Shown here: one piece after another, positions 8,467 through 17,645 of the stretch
How the letters are laid out: every line of letters begins with the position of its first letter
How positions within the stretch are numbered: the first letter of the stretch is position 1
Assembly (NCBI GenBank): GCA_900318685.1
Contig: ONLL01000007.1
Location: 98,061-162,060 of the forward strand
Length of the DNA stretch: 64,000 nucleotides
Source of the DNA: an uncultured Prevotellaceae bacterium
GTDB lineage: Bacteria; Bacteroidota; Bacteroidia; Bacteroidales; Bacteroidaceae
Direction: 5' to 3'
Made by a program: the position numbers and the translations under genes
The notes under the pieces: model-generated
Database searches by the model: none
Seen by the model: the letters and a program-made list of their open reading frames with translations, nothing else
What the model was told of the DNA's origin: nothing

Positions 8467-11400
8467 ATGAAAACAAAACATTACTTCCTAACTTTGGCCT
8501 TTGCTTGGTTGTCAATGATCGGAGCACAGGCAGCGATGCCTGCCACTGGACAGACGGGCTATTTCTACAATGCTGCCACGGGCAAGTTTATGAGTCACGG
8601 AGTGACCACAGTCAGCAATAGCGGCGCGAAGGTCGATCTCTATGGTGTGCCTATCGAGATCAAGAACGAAGGCTCCAGCGTGAGTGAGTTCTCAGATGCC
8701 ACCTACAACTACCTTCGTCTGCAGTGGTGCGACTACTACGGGCGCTATCTGAAGATTGGCTCCACTGGCCTTACCTGCGATGGCACGAGCTATCACAAAT
8801 GGGCCGTCACTGAGGTTGCCGACGGGCAGTTTGTATTGCGCTGTATCTATACCACCAGTCAGGTGGGAGGAGCCGTACAGGGCCATTATGTGGCTATCGA
8901 CGAAAACGACGCTTTGGTGCTGGTTGAGGGCAAGGACAATGCTACCGTCTGGCAGTTTGTAGATGCGGCCCGTCAGCAGGAAATCGTGGCCGAAGCCGCT
9001 GCTAAGCGTCTGACTGATGTTGCCTCGAAGGCTGGGCTGACGGCAACTGACGTGAACTCCCTCGAAACATCGCTCTCAAGTATGGCTTCGATGGATAAGA
9101 CTTCAGCCATCACAAACCCAACGATGTATGAGAACACCAGTGGATGGACGGTAGATAACATCCAAGGAACGGCCATCTCCAACGGCTCCTACCAAATACA
9201 GAATGCTGCTGGCGGACAGTCGATGACCACGCAGACAGTGACAGGCCTGGCCAGTGGCATCTACAAGGTGCAGGTGCAGTCATTCTATCGGGCCTCCTCC
9301 CTTGCTCGTTGTACCACTTTCGGCGATGCTGGCTATGTCTTCTCCAACGCCTATTTCCGTGCCAACGACAACGAAGTGCTCATCCGTGACTGGTATGCCA
9401 TCAGCTTTGAGAATCATACGAAGCCCAACAGCCGAGGCCATATCAAGGATGAGTTTAATGAGGGCGAGAAATACACAAACACCGTCTACACCTATGTGGG
9501 CGATGACGGCACGCTGAAGCTTACCATTGCTGTGCCTAGCTTTAGTGCCGGCGACTATCCCAACTGGATATGCTACAACAACGTCCGTCTTACCTATTAT
9601 TATAATGCAGAGGACCTTTCCTCCTATCAGGCTCAGTTAGCAGCCCTCGTCAATGCAGCCAATGCTCTGGTGATCCCTGCCCGTCAGCGTGAGTTGCTCG
9701 ATGCCGTCATTGCCGCCAATAACAAGGAGTACACCACTTCGGCCGACTATCAGGCTGCCATCGATGCCGTCAATGCTGCCATCGAGGCTGCCAAGCCTTT
9801 CGTGGAGCCTTATGCCGACTACCTCGCCATGAAACAGAACATTGCTGATCGCTTCATTGCGAAGACCGACGTTTATACTGATCCCACGGGCAATGCAGCC
9901 GCCATCTACGATGCTGCTCTTGCCGCTGCTAACGCGAAGGTGGAGGCTGCCGAAAATGTCGAGGCAGTGGCCAATGCCACCACCGACCTCTGGGCTGCTG
10001 CACTTGCCTTCCTCAAGAGCGTCACTATCAACGAAGGCAAGGGCTTTGACCTCACCTGGATGATACAGAACGCCGATTTCTCTGACTCGAACTACAAGAA
10101 GTACTGGACGGAGCAACTCGCCTCATCTACCACCTATGGTGTCACAAGCGGTCTGATGCGTTACTACAATAGCTCCTTCGACCTCTCGCAGACGCTGCCT
10201 TACATCCTGCCCGCAGGAGCCTACCGCATGAAGATGGATGGCTTCGAGCGTACTAACGACCCGATGGACACTGCCTACAGCGACTATGTGGCAGGCAACA
10301 GCGTCGTCACCGGCACACTCTACCTCAACGCCAGCGAGCAGCTCATCATGAACCTCTTCGACGTGCAGACCGTCACCGACAACAGCCTGGGAGGCGTACA
10401 GCCCGCAGGAGCAGCGTTCTATACGCCTAACGGCAGCGGCTCGTCGTCGCAGTACCTCGCTGCAGGACTCTTCCCCAACACGCTCATCGGCGTGCTGGCT
10501 GACGACGGGGCCGTCACCATCGGCTACCGCTGTGCCAACACGAAGGCATGGACCTGCTTCGACAACTTCCATCTGGAGTACATCGGCGAGGTGCCACAGG
10601 CCACGATCAGCGTCACCGCCGGAGAGCTCACGCCGCTGTGTGCGCCCTTCACCCTCACCGTCGCCGATGAGGCCGTCAGTGAGATCTATGCCGTAGGTGC
10701 CGTCGTCGATGGCGAGGCCCTGCTCTATCCCGTCGCAGAGGTGAAGCCTGGCACTCCCTGCGTGGCCCGTCTGAATGCCGACACCTACCGTGCTCCCGTC
10801 GAGAGCACCTCGGCCCGCACCTATCTGCTGCCCTGGGAGGGAGGCACGCTCGTGCCCACTGCCGAGGGCTACACCTGGCAGTGGGTCGACCTGACCGACG
10901 CCTCCACGCCGGCCTCCGAGCTCACGCTGACCGTGATGGACTGGCAGAACATGCAGTTCGAGGTGAACATCGAGAACCTCGCCGCACGCAAGTTCCTCAG
11001 CAATGTCACCTACACCCAGGACGATGCCTCCGTCGTGGCCCGCTACAACGTCGCTCCGCCCACGCGCCGCGACCTGCCCAATGCCGTGATGATACCGCTT
11101 CCCGAGAACGACGGACGGCGCTTCCTGATACTTGTCTGTGCCAACAGCGAGAGCGGCGTCAGCCGTACCATAGCCCTGCAGCCCGGATCGACCGTGGCTT
11201 ACGTCTACAACCTCCTGCCCCAGCAGGCTTACAACTACTCCGTGATGTACGACGACGGAGAGATGCTCACCCAAGGAGCCTTCCGCACCACGGGACACCT
11301 CCGCATGATCCACGCTCCCTCGGCCTACAACATCCGTGACCTCGGAGGATGGGCCACACACGACGGACAGCGCACTGCCTACGGACACCTCTATCGTGGC

Positions 11401-12105
11401 TCGACACTCAACGGCTACGTCAACGCTTCGCCCGACGACCTCTTCCAGCTGCAGACCACGATGGGCGTAGGAGCAGAGCTGGACCTCCGCTACCAGGAGT
11501 CCTACGACAAGGATATGGGCTGTGGCACGTCGGCCTTCGGCTTCACCGAGGGTGACGATTACTACTTCGCCGCTGCCAACGACTACCTCGCCTCCGACCT
11601 CAACAACGCAGCCACCAAGCAGCGTCTGAAGGCAGAGTTCGAGTTCATACTCAAGCACTTCCGTCAGGGCAAGGCCGTCTACTATCATTGTGCTTGGGGT
11701 GCTGACCGCACTGGATTCTTCACCCTGTTGCTCGAGGGTATACTCGGCGTCGAGCTAGACCAGATTTACAAGGACTATGAGCTCACGTCGTTCTCGGCTG
11801 CTCCTGGTGCCACCAACCGTCTGAAGACCTCCTTCCAGGATCGCATCGATGTCATCCTGGCCCTTAGCGGCGAGACGCTGCGCGACAAGTTCGAGAATTA
11901 CTTCCTCAACGAGATGGGTGTCAGCCAGGCCGACATCGACTACTTCCGTCAGGTGATGCTCGACAGTCAGGAGACCGTAGGCATCAGTCTGCCATCCACC
12001 ATCCACCATTCACCATTCACCATCTACGACCTGCAAGGCCGTCGTCTGACATCTCCCACAAGGCCTGGACTCTACATCGTTAACGGCAAGAAAATCGCTT
12101 TCTGA
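8467..12105 (+). CDS. Large secreted tyrosine-phosphatase-family protein with carbohydrate-binding-like modules
   Basis: 1212 residues beginning with a signal peptide (cleavage near IGAQA). In order: a ricin/lectin-like N-terminal region (TGYFYNAATGKFMSHG, about 25-170), a jelly-roll-like module (about 215-385), helical FIVAR-like repeats (about 385-520), a second jelly-roll (about 525-705), beta linkers, and a Y_phosphatase3-type domain (about 945-1165). The phosphatase P-loop is HCAWGADRTG at 1074-1083, with nucleophile Cys1075 and Arg1081; NIRDLGGW is the family's N-terminal motif. The C-terminus is a T9SS-like tail (YDLQGRR ... GLYIVNGKKIAF), preceded by a repeat-derived linker HHSPFT. 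A surface or secreted phosphatase acting on phosphotyrosine, inositol phosphates or other phosphoesters is inferred; the substrate is unknown. Gap to the TonB gene is 45 bp, so they may be co-transcribed. Confidence 0.85.
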   Translation: MKTKHYFLTLAFAWLSMIGAQAAMPATGQTGYFYNAATGKFMSHGVTTVSNSGAKVDLYGVPIEIKNEGSSVSEFSDATYNYLRLQWCDYYGRYLKIGSTGLTCDGTSYHKWAVTEVADGQFVLRCIYTTSQVGGAVQGHYVAIDENDALVLVEGKDNATVWQFVDAARQQEIVAEAAAKRLTDVASKAGLTATDVNSLETSLSSMASMDKTSAITNPTMYENTSGWTVDNIQGTAISNGSYQIQNAAGGQSMTTQTVTGLASGIYKVQVQSFYRASSLARCTTFGDAGYVFSNAYFRANDNEVLIRDWYAISFENHTKPNSRGHIKDEFNEGEKYTNTVYTYVGDDGTLKLTIAVPSFSAGDYPNWICYNNVRLTYYYNAEDLSSYQAQLAALVNAANALVIPARQRELLDAVIAANNKEYTTSADYQAAIDAVNAAIEAAKPFVEPYADYLAMKQNIADRFIAKTDVYTDPTGNAAAIYDAALAAANAKVEAAENVEAVANATTDLWAAALAFLKSVTINEGKGFDLTWMIQNADFSDSNYKKYWTEQLASSTTYGVTSGLMRYYNSSFDLSQTLPYILPAGAYRMKMDGFERTNDPMDTAYSDYVAGNSVVTGTLYLNASEQLIMNLFDVQTVTDNSLGGVQPAGAAFYTPNGSGSSSQYLAAGLFPNTLIGVLADDGAVTIGYRCANTKAWTCFDNFHLEYIGEVPQATISVTAGELTPLCAPFTLTVADEAVSEIYAVGAVVDGEALLYPVAEVKPGTPCVARLNADTYRAPVESTSARTYLLPWEGGTLVPTAEGYTWQWVDLTDASTPASELTLTVMDWQNMQFEVNIENLAARKFLSNVTYTQDDASVVARYNVAPPTRRDLPNAVMIPLPENDGRRFLILVCANSESGVSRTIALQPGSTVAYVYNLLPQQAYNYSVMYDDGEMLTQGAFRTTGHLRMIHAPSAYNIRDLGGWATHDGQRTAYGHLYRGSTLNGYVNASPDDLFQLQTTMGVGAELDLRYQESYDKDMGCGTSAFGFTEGDDYYFAAANDYLASDLNNAATKQRLKAEFEFILKHFRQGKAVYYHCAWGADRTGFFTLLLEGILGVELDQIYKDYELTSFSAAPGATNRLKTSFQDRIDVILALSGETLRDKFENYFLNEMGVSQADIDYFRQVMLDSQETVGISLPSTIHHSPFTIYDLQGRRLTSPTRPGLYIVNGKKIAF

Positions 12106-12111
12106 CATCAA

Positions 12112-12182
12112 GAACGGTCTTTGACATCAAGACAACAAGAACGTTTTCTGACATCAAGACAACAAGGACGTTTTGCTGACAT
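12112..12182. repeat. Direct repeats of tgacatcaagacaacaag
   Basis: Two to three copies of a word that is the reverse complement of the unit tandemly repeated at 12311-12494. Together they form a large interrupted inverted repeat around the GC-rich element at 12187-12257. The related family recurs at 28380-28470. Confidence 0.85.
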
Positions 12183-12186
12183 CAAT

Positions 12187-12257
12187 AGCCCCCATCCCAA
12201 CCTCTCCCCATCCGGAGGCACTCCCCTCCCATCGTAGGGGAGGGGTAGGGGTGGGGT
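12187..12257. repeat. GC-rich hairpin-forming intergenic repeat
   Basis: Runs of C-rich sequence (cccccatcccaacctctcccc) are followed by G-rich sequence (gtaggggaggggtaggggtgggg). It resembles in composition the coding insertions at 7489-7522 and 62801-62893. It could act as a strong bidirectional hairpin or G-quadruplex-prone element after the phosphatase gene. Confidence 0.7.
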
Positions 12258-12310
12258 CAGTATTTTTATCCGGCCATTCCTCTTATGTCTTTATTGTCTT
12301 GAAGTCCAAA

Positions 12311-12494
12311 GTCTTGTTGTCTTGATGTCCCCATAAATTGTCTTGAAGTCTTGATGTCAGAAGAAGTCTTGTTGTCTTGATGTCCCCATAAATTGTCTTG
12401 AAGTCTTGATGTCAGAAGAAGTCTTGTTGCCTTGATGTCCCCATAAATTGTCTTGAAGTCTTGATGTCAGAAGAAGTCTTGTTGTCTTGATGTC
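12311..12494. repeat. 55-bp tandem repeat, three full copies plus a partial fourth
   Basis: Copies begin at 12311, 12366, 12421 and 12476 with the start gtcttgttg. Within the full copies I see only one variant base (gttgt to gttgc at 12430). There are no unique spacers, so it is not a CRISPR array. No ORF of note covers it. Confidence 0.93.
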
Positions 12495-12639
12495 AAACAT
12501 ATGTCTTGATGTAAAGAAAATTGGTCAAAAAGAGCCTCCTCGCAACTGACCCATCTAGAAAAAACAGAGCACAAAAACCACCCTATCGCCCCCTCGTCAC
12601 CACCCTCAAAAATGTCGAAAACAGCTCTTGATGTCGCTC

Positions 12640-12760
12640 GAAGGCACTTTTGCGGTGGCCGGAAGGCGCTTTTGGTGTGCTTCCTCCGCTTCCTTCGTCA
12701 CCAAGGTTACGAACCTTCGTGACCAAAAGTGCCGTCGGGCGTGACCAAAAGTGCCACTTT
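12640..12760. repeat. Imperfect inverted and direct repeats with ccaaaagtgcc words
   Basis: ggcacttttg and ggcgcttttgg on one side face two copies of gaccaaaagtgcc on the other, and gaaggttcgtaacc-type words pair around 12700-12722. No gene is supported in the whole 12106-13048 gap. Confidence 0.5.
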
Positions 12761-12976
12761 GGTTCACTCAGATTGCCGCCTCAAAAAGCCAAAAAAGTTG
12801 TAAGCCCATAACCCTCTTAGTTCCAGCTGTTTATGAACTCGCTCAATACTCGCTCATTTCCGGCCAACAATCTTCTCGCTCAGAATTTTTAAAATATGAG
12901 AGGGCATTTGTCGTGATTATTCATAAATGGCATTCAGCGTGTCATCAAACGCCGTTTTATTTTTCTTCGAAAAATC

Positions 12977-13007
12977 TTGCTAGTTTCACTTTTTTTATGT
13001 ATCTTTG
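12977..13007 (+). promoter_or_regulatory. Bacteroidota promoter for the first LRR gene
   Basis: TTG at 12977-12979, a 20-bp spacer, then TATCTTTG at 13000-13007. The ATG follows at 13049. Three ctcgctca words (12838, 12849, 12875) lie upstream and could bind a regulator. Confidence 0.75.
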
Positions 13008-13048
13008 TCCCCAAATAACGATAAATAACCATAAAACCATCAATCGAT

Positions 13049-16000
13049 ATGAAGACAAAGACTTTTCTAATAGTTATCCTCCTGGCACTGATGATGCCAG
13101 TTGGAGCGTGGGCAGGAACCGTGCAGTATACTGACCCTACGAGTGGAATAATGTATAATATTCGAACCAATTCGGATAATACTCCTGAATGTGCTGTTGT
13201 GACGGGGTGGACTAATCCTAAAAGTACCTCACATTCTATGCCGCTTTCTGGCTCTGTGTCGCTCAACATTCCTGCTACGCTTACCTCAAAGTCAACCATT
13301 ATTCCCATCATCGGCGTCGAGTCGGTATCTTTTAGAGGAGAAGGTAACGGTAACGATTATTTAAAGAGCGTAGTCGTTGGCGAAAACGTCACCACCATAC
13401 AAGATAATGCTTTTGCCAACTGCGCCTATTTGAAAAACGTCACCATCACTACGACTGTAGAATCGATAGGCTCTAATGCGTTCCTTTATTGTGGCACCGC
13501 AAACGGTAGCACCGACTATGTCACTATGATCATTGAGAAAGGCTCGCGCACTAATGTTTACCAGAATCTTTTATACGCGCAGAGCTATGTCAAGAACATC
13601 GTGGTAAAAAGCGGCATTACTACCATCAGCTTTTCAGCATTTGGAAACATGCAGCGCCTGGAAAACGTTACCCTGCCGTCATCGCTCAAAACCATCGGAG
13701 AGAGTGCTTTCCAATCGAATAGAGCTTTGACAAGTATCGGCATTCCTGAGGGCGTACAGACCATCCATCAGTATGCTTTTGCAGACTGCAGCGCGCTGTC
13801 ATCTGTTACGCTGCCTTCGACGCTGAAGACCATCTACGCTTATGCCTTCCAGAATTGCGCTGCCCTGACGGAGGTGGATATCCCCAGGAGCGTCACCACG
13901 CTGGGCGATCGTGCTTTCGACTGCGCAAACCTCACCCAAGTCAAGGTTAACTGGTACACGCCGCTTCAAATCACCGGCGATGCCGACCCCTTCCCGCAAA
14001 AAGCAACAGAAGGCCACTCGCTGATTGCTCCTTTCGCCTTGGATCAGTACTATGTTAACGATGCGTACTGGGGTCAGTTCAAATCCATTGAGCCGACTCC
14101 CACCTATGTTAACGACACAGGCCTTGTCTATGGCTGGGTAGGCGACGGTACCACCCACGTGAAGGTCGTTGGCTGGCAGGGATGGACCAACCCGACGTCA
14201 GTGCTCATTGAGCCCAAGCTGTACGTTGGCGACCCGCAGAATAATGAGAATCTGGTATTCGACGTCACGGAGATAGGCGACGAAGCCTTGAAGGACTGCA
14301 CTTTGTTGCAAGATATTACCATCCCCGCTTCAGTGACAAAGATTGGCGAATCTGCCTTCCAGGGATCCGGTTTGTATTCTATCACCCTCAATGAGGGCCT
14401 GCAGCAGATAGGATTAAATGCGTTCAACGGATGCTCTAGTTTGCAGACCGTTAACGTCCCCTCGTCGGTGACAGAGTTAGGAGCAGGAGCCTTTTCCACT
14501 TGCGAAGCCTTACAGACCGCAATCATCCAAGCGCAGATAACTCGTCTCCTCAACCAGACATTCCAGCATTGCAGTAGCCTGACGTCTGTCTCCCTGCCCT
14601 CCACGCTGAAAGAGATCAATTACTTAGCCTTCTTTAACTGTACAAGCCTGCCGAGCATCGCTATTCCAGAAAATGTTAACATCATCGGCTCAGCCGCCTT
14701 CAGAAACTGCACAAGCCTGAAGGATGTGTACTTCCAGGGAGCAACGCCCCCAGACGTTGATTTGGAAGGTCAAGGTGACCTGTTCCGCAATGAAAACGGC
14801 GATGGCGTGATTGACCACAGCACCATCACCCTCCATGTGCCCTTCGGAGCGACGGAAGCCTACAGCAACCACGACTATTGGAAGACGTTCCATATCCTGT
14901 TGCCCTCGGAGATCAATATCGACTTTGCCGATGATGCAGTAAAGGCTGTCTGCGTTGGTGAGCAGACGCGATGGGACACCAATGGCGATGGCGAGCTGAG
15001 TCTTGCAGAGGCTGCTGCAGTGACGGACCTCTATAGTTTCTTTAATCATACATCCATCACCTCGTTTGACGAGCTGAAGTACTTCGTTGGTCTGACAACG
15101 ATTGGTGATGCCGCATTCAATGGGTGTTCTGCACTAACGAAGGTCACCATCCCCGAAGGAGTGACCACCATTGGCTCTTCAGCCTTCGCTTTTTGCTCTG
15201 TCCTGAGCGAGGTGAGCATGCCGTCGACGCTGCGAACTATCGGCTATAGCGCCTTCGATAATACTGGGTTGGCCGACGTGACCATTCCAGAGGGAGTGAC
15301 CTCAATAGAGAACAGTGCCTTCGAGGAGTTAACAGGCCATGTGACGTTGCCTTCAACATTGGTGTCTATTGGCAACTGGGCATTCACGAATGCCACCAGC
15401 GTCACAGTCAGCTGGGCTACTCCGCCCGCCGAAAGTAGTGTGAACAGTCCTTTCGGATGGAATCTTTACAATAAAACGCTCTATGTCCCCTTCGGCAGGC
15501 GAGAGACATACAAAGCCGATTCATACTGGGGAGGTTTCGGTACGATCAAGGAGTACGGCAACATTCCGTTTGCTGACGATAACGTGAAGGCCATCTGCGT
15601 CGCATCCGAGACGGGGTGGGATACCAATGGCGACGGTGAGTTGAGCGTGGCTGAGGCAGAAGCTGTTACCAGCATTGGTCAGGCCTTTGGTGCAAAAGCC
15701 ATCACCTCTTTCGACGAGCTGAAGTACTTCACGGGCATCACGACGATTGACGACAAAGCCTTCCATGCCTGCAGCAGCCTTGTGTCGGTCACCCTCCCTA
15801 AGAACGTGACCTCCATTGGGATGAATGCTTTCGGAAGTTGCACCGCTCTGGCAGCAATAGTAATACCTCAGGGCGTGACCACAATCAGCAACTCTGCCTT
15901 CGCCAACTGTACAAGTCTTAATAGCGTCGAGCTGCCTTGGACGCTGGAGACCATTGGCTCGGATGCTTTCTATGGCACCACAGCCTTGGAACGTATCACC

Positions 16001-17596
16001 ATCCCCTCGTCCGTTACATCCATGAATGATGCTTTCAATGGCAGCGGACTGAAGTACGTGACGGTGTACTGGGGTGGAGAGTGGACCGATCCTATTGCTA
16101 TCAGCGAAAACACCTTCACCAGCCGCTACACCGCTACGCTCTTCGTACCTGAGGGAACCGAGGAGGAATATCGTGCTGCTGACTACTGGAAGGACTTCCC
16201 GAACATAGTCACTAAGATTGAGTTCAACGACCCGAAGGTGAAGGCCATCTGTGTCGCTCCCGCTACAGGATGGGATACCAACCACGACGGCGAGCTGACC
16301 TACGACGAGGCTGCTGCCGTGACCACGCTGGGCACTGCCTTCACTGGCAACACGGAGATTGAAACCTTCGGAGAGCTGAAGTATTTCACCGGGCTGAAGT
16401 GGGGCGATGTTCCTGCTCTGACAGGTGGCGACAACCAGCATGGAGCCTTCGACGGATGCACTAACCTGAGATTTGTAGTGCTGCCTTCAAACATCAAGCA
16501 GATTATGAACTTCTCCTTCCGTGGATGCACCAGCCTGACTTCAGTGTTCATTCCTTCTGGCGTGAGTACCATTTTAGACTATGCCTTCAACGGCTGCACC
16601 GGTCTCAGCTCCATCTATATGCCACAATCGCTGGAGTATATCGGTGCCTACGCCTTCGACGGATGCACCGGCCTGCGAGGGATTACCTTCCCCGATAAGG
16701 TCATCACCTTCGGAGACCAAGCTTTCAACGGATGTACAGACCTCATGTCGATCACGGTGAACAGTAGCACGCCAGGCACTATCTATGGCGACCCATTCCC
16801 CACTCGCGGCAACATCACCCTCACCGTGCCAGCACACGCTGCCGCCACCTATCAGGCCAACGACTACTGGAAGTGGTTCAAGAACTTCCAGGAGCAGGAG
16901 CCCAACTGGACAGGAGAGTTTACAGATGCCAATGGCGATGTCTATCAGTATGAGACTGGCTACTACGCACAGCTGAAGCGGCATGCTGAAAGCAGCAGTC
17001 GCACCAAGTTCACCGTTCTCTCTGAGATCACCGTCGACGGCACGGCCTATCCCGTTAAGTCTATTGGCGTGAATGCCATCAATGCCTCCTATCTGACCAC
17101 GCTCACCATTCCTGCCAGCATCACTGCTGTGAAGAGAGATGCCTTTGGCTGCCAGCCCACTGCCGACGGCATGACGCTGAAGACCATCATCATGCAAGGC
17201 AGCGTGCCTCCGACGGCAGAGCGATTCCAAGCGTGGGAAGATGAACTGGCGAGTTACAACGCTTATATGGAAATGCAGCAGCATGAGAATCCTGATCTGG
17301 AGTTCACTCGGCTGAGCCTCAAGGATATCACGCTCATGGTGCCTGCCGGCGCGAAGACGGCTTACGAGGCTGACAACACCTGGAATCGATTCACAGTAGA
17401 AGAGGTTACTCCTGGCAACGGCAACGCCGACGGCATTGGCGGCATCGACATCAACGACGTGCTCGCCATCGTCGACTACATCCTTGGTAAGACCGTTCCC
17501 GAGACCTTCGACCCCGCTGCCGCCGACATTAACGGCGACGGCGACATTACCATCGCCGATGCAGCTGCTGTGGTGAACGCCATCCTCAACCAGTAG
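13049..17596 (+). CDS. Secreted BspA-type LRR protein with three EF-hand-like loops and dockerin-like tail
   Basis: 1515 residues with a signal peptide ending near VGAWA. Most of the protein is LRR_5 (BspA/Treponema pallidum-type) repeats of about 23 residues, with the pattern 'IGxxAFxxCxxLxxVxIPxxVxx'. Three blocks start with the loop WDTNGDGELS or close variants at residues about 642, 857 and 1075, each followed by SFDELKYF. Residues about 1455-1515 are a dockerin-like pair of calcium loops (DINDVLAIVDYILG, INGDGDITIADAAAVV). BspA-type proteins bind host or microbial proteins at the surface in known cases; the ligand here is unknown. A good promoter precedes it and the next gene is a close relative 49 bp downstream. 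Confidence 0.9.
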   Translation: MKTKTFLIVILLALMMPVGAWAGTVQYTDPTSGIMYNIRTNSDNTPECAVVTGWTNPKSTSHSMPLSGSVSLNIPATLTSKSTIIPIIGVESVSFRGEGNGNDYLKSVVVGENVTTIQDNAFANCAYLKNVTITTTVESIGSNAFLYCGTANGSTDYVTMIIEKGSRTNVYQNLLYAQSYVKNIVVKSGITTISFSAFGNMQRLENVTLPSSLKTIGESAFQSNRALTSIGIPEGVQTIHQYAFADCSALSSVTLPSTLKTIYAYAFQNCAALTEVDIPRSVTTLGDRAFDCANLTQVKVNWYTPLQITGDADPFPQKATEGHSLIAPFALDQYYVNDAYWGQFKSIEPTPTYVNDTGLVYGWVGDGTTHVKVVGWQGWTNPTSVLIEPKLYVGDPQNNENLVFDVTEIGDEALKDCTLLQDITIPASVTKIGESAFQGSGLYSITLNEGLQQIGLNAFNGCSSLQTVNVPSSVTELGAGAFSTCEALQTAIIQAQITRLLNQTFQHCSSLTSVSLPSTLKEINYLAFFNCTSLPSIAIPENVNIIGSAAFRNCTSLKDVYFQGATPPDVDLEGQGDLFRNENGDGVIDHSTITLHVPFGATEAYSNHDYWKTFHILLPSEINIDFADDAVKAVCVGEQTRWDTNGDGELSLAEAAAVTDLYSFFNHTSITSFDELKYFVGLTTIGDAAFNGCSALTKVTIPEGVTTIGSSAFAFCSVLSEVSMPSTLRTIGYSAFDNTGLADVTIPEGVTSIENSAFEELTGHVTLPSTLVSIGNWAFTNATSVTVSWATPPAESSVNSPFGWNLYNKTLYVPFGRRETYKADSYWGGFGTIKEYGNIPFADDNVKAICVASETGWDTNGDGELSVAEAEAVTSIGQAFGAKAITSFDELKYFTGITTIDDKAFHACSSLVSVTLPKNVTSIGMNAFGSCTALAAIVIPQGVTTISNSAFANCTSLNSVELPWTLETIGSDAFYGTTALERITIPSSVTSMNDAFNGSGLKYVTVYWGGEWTDPIAISENTFTSRYTATLFVPEGTEEEYRAADYWKDFPNIVTKIEFNDPKVKAICVAPATGWDTNHDGELTYDEAAAVTTLGTAFTGNTEIETFGELKYFTGLKWGDVPALTGGDNQHGAFDGCTNLRFVVLPSNIKQIMNFSFRGCTSLTSVFIPSGVSTILDYAFNGCTGLSSIYMPQSLEYIGAYAFDGCTGLRGITFPDKVITFGDQAFNGCTDLMSITVNSSTPGTIYGDPFPTRGNITLTVPAHAAATYQANDYWKWFKNFQEQEPNWTGEFTDANGDVYQYETGYYAQLKRHAESSSRTKFTVLSEITVDGTAYPVKSIGVNAINASYLTTLTIPASITAVKRDAFGCQPTADGMTLKTIIMQGSVPPTAERFQAWEDELASYNAYMEMQQHENPDLEFTRLSLKDITLMVPAGAKTAYEADNTWNRFTVEEVTPGNGNADGIGGIDINDVLAIVDYILGKTVPETFDPAAADINGDGDITIADAAAVVNAILNQ

Positions 17597-17645
17597 AAGT
17601 AACTTGTCATAAGTTGTCTATATAACAAACAGGAACCAGAAAGAT

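Noticed and set aside
10123-11688. 521-codon open frame on the minus strand inside the phosphatase gene
   Set aside because: It is an antisense shadow of a GC-rich coding region; the + strand frame has clear domains, and the minus translation is low-complexity Val/Gly/Glu without motifs.
12311-12494. Possible CRISPR array
   Set aside because: The 55-bp repeats are directly contiguous without unique spacers, and no cas gene is present.
12751-13134. 127-codon + strand frame before the first LRR gene
   Set aside because: It runs across the promoter and into the LRR gene start in another frame and shows no conserved pattern.
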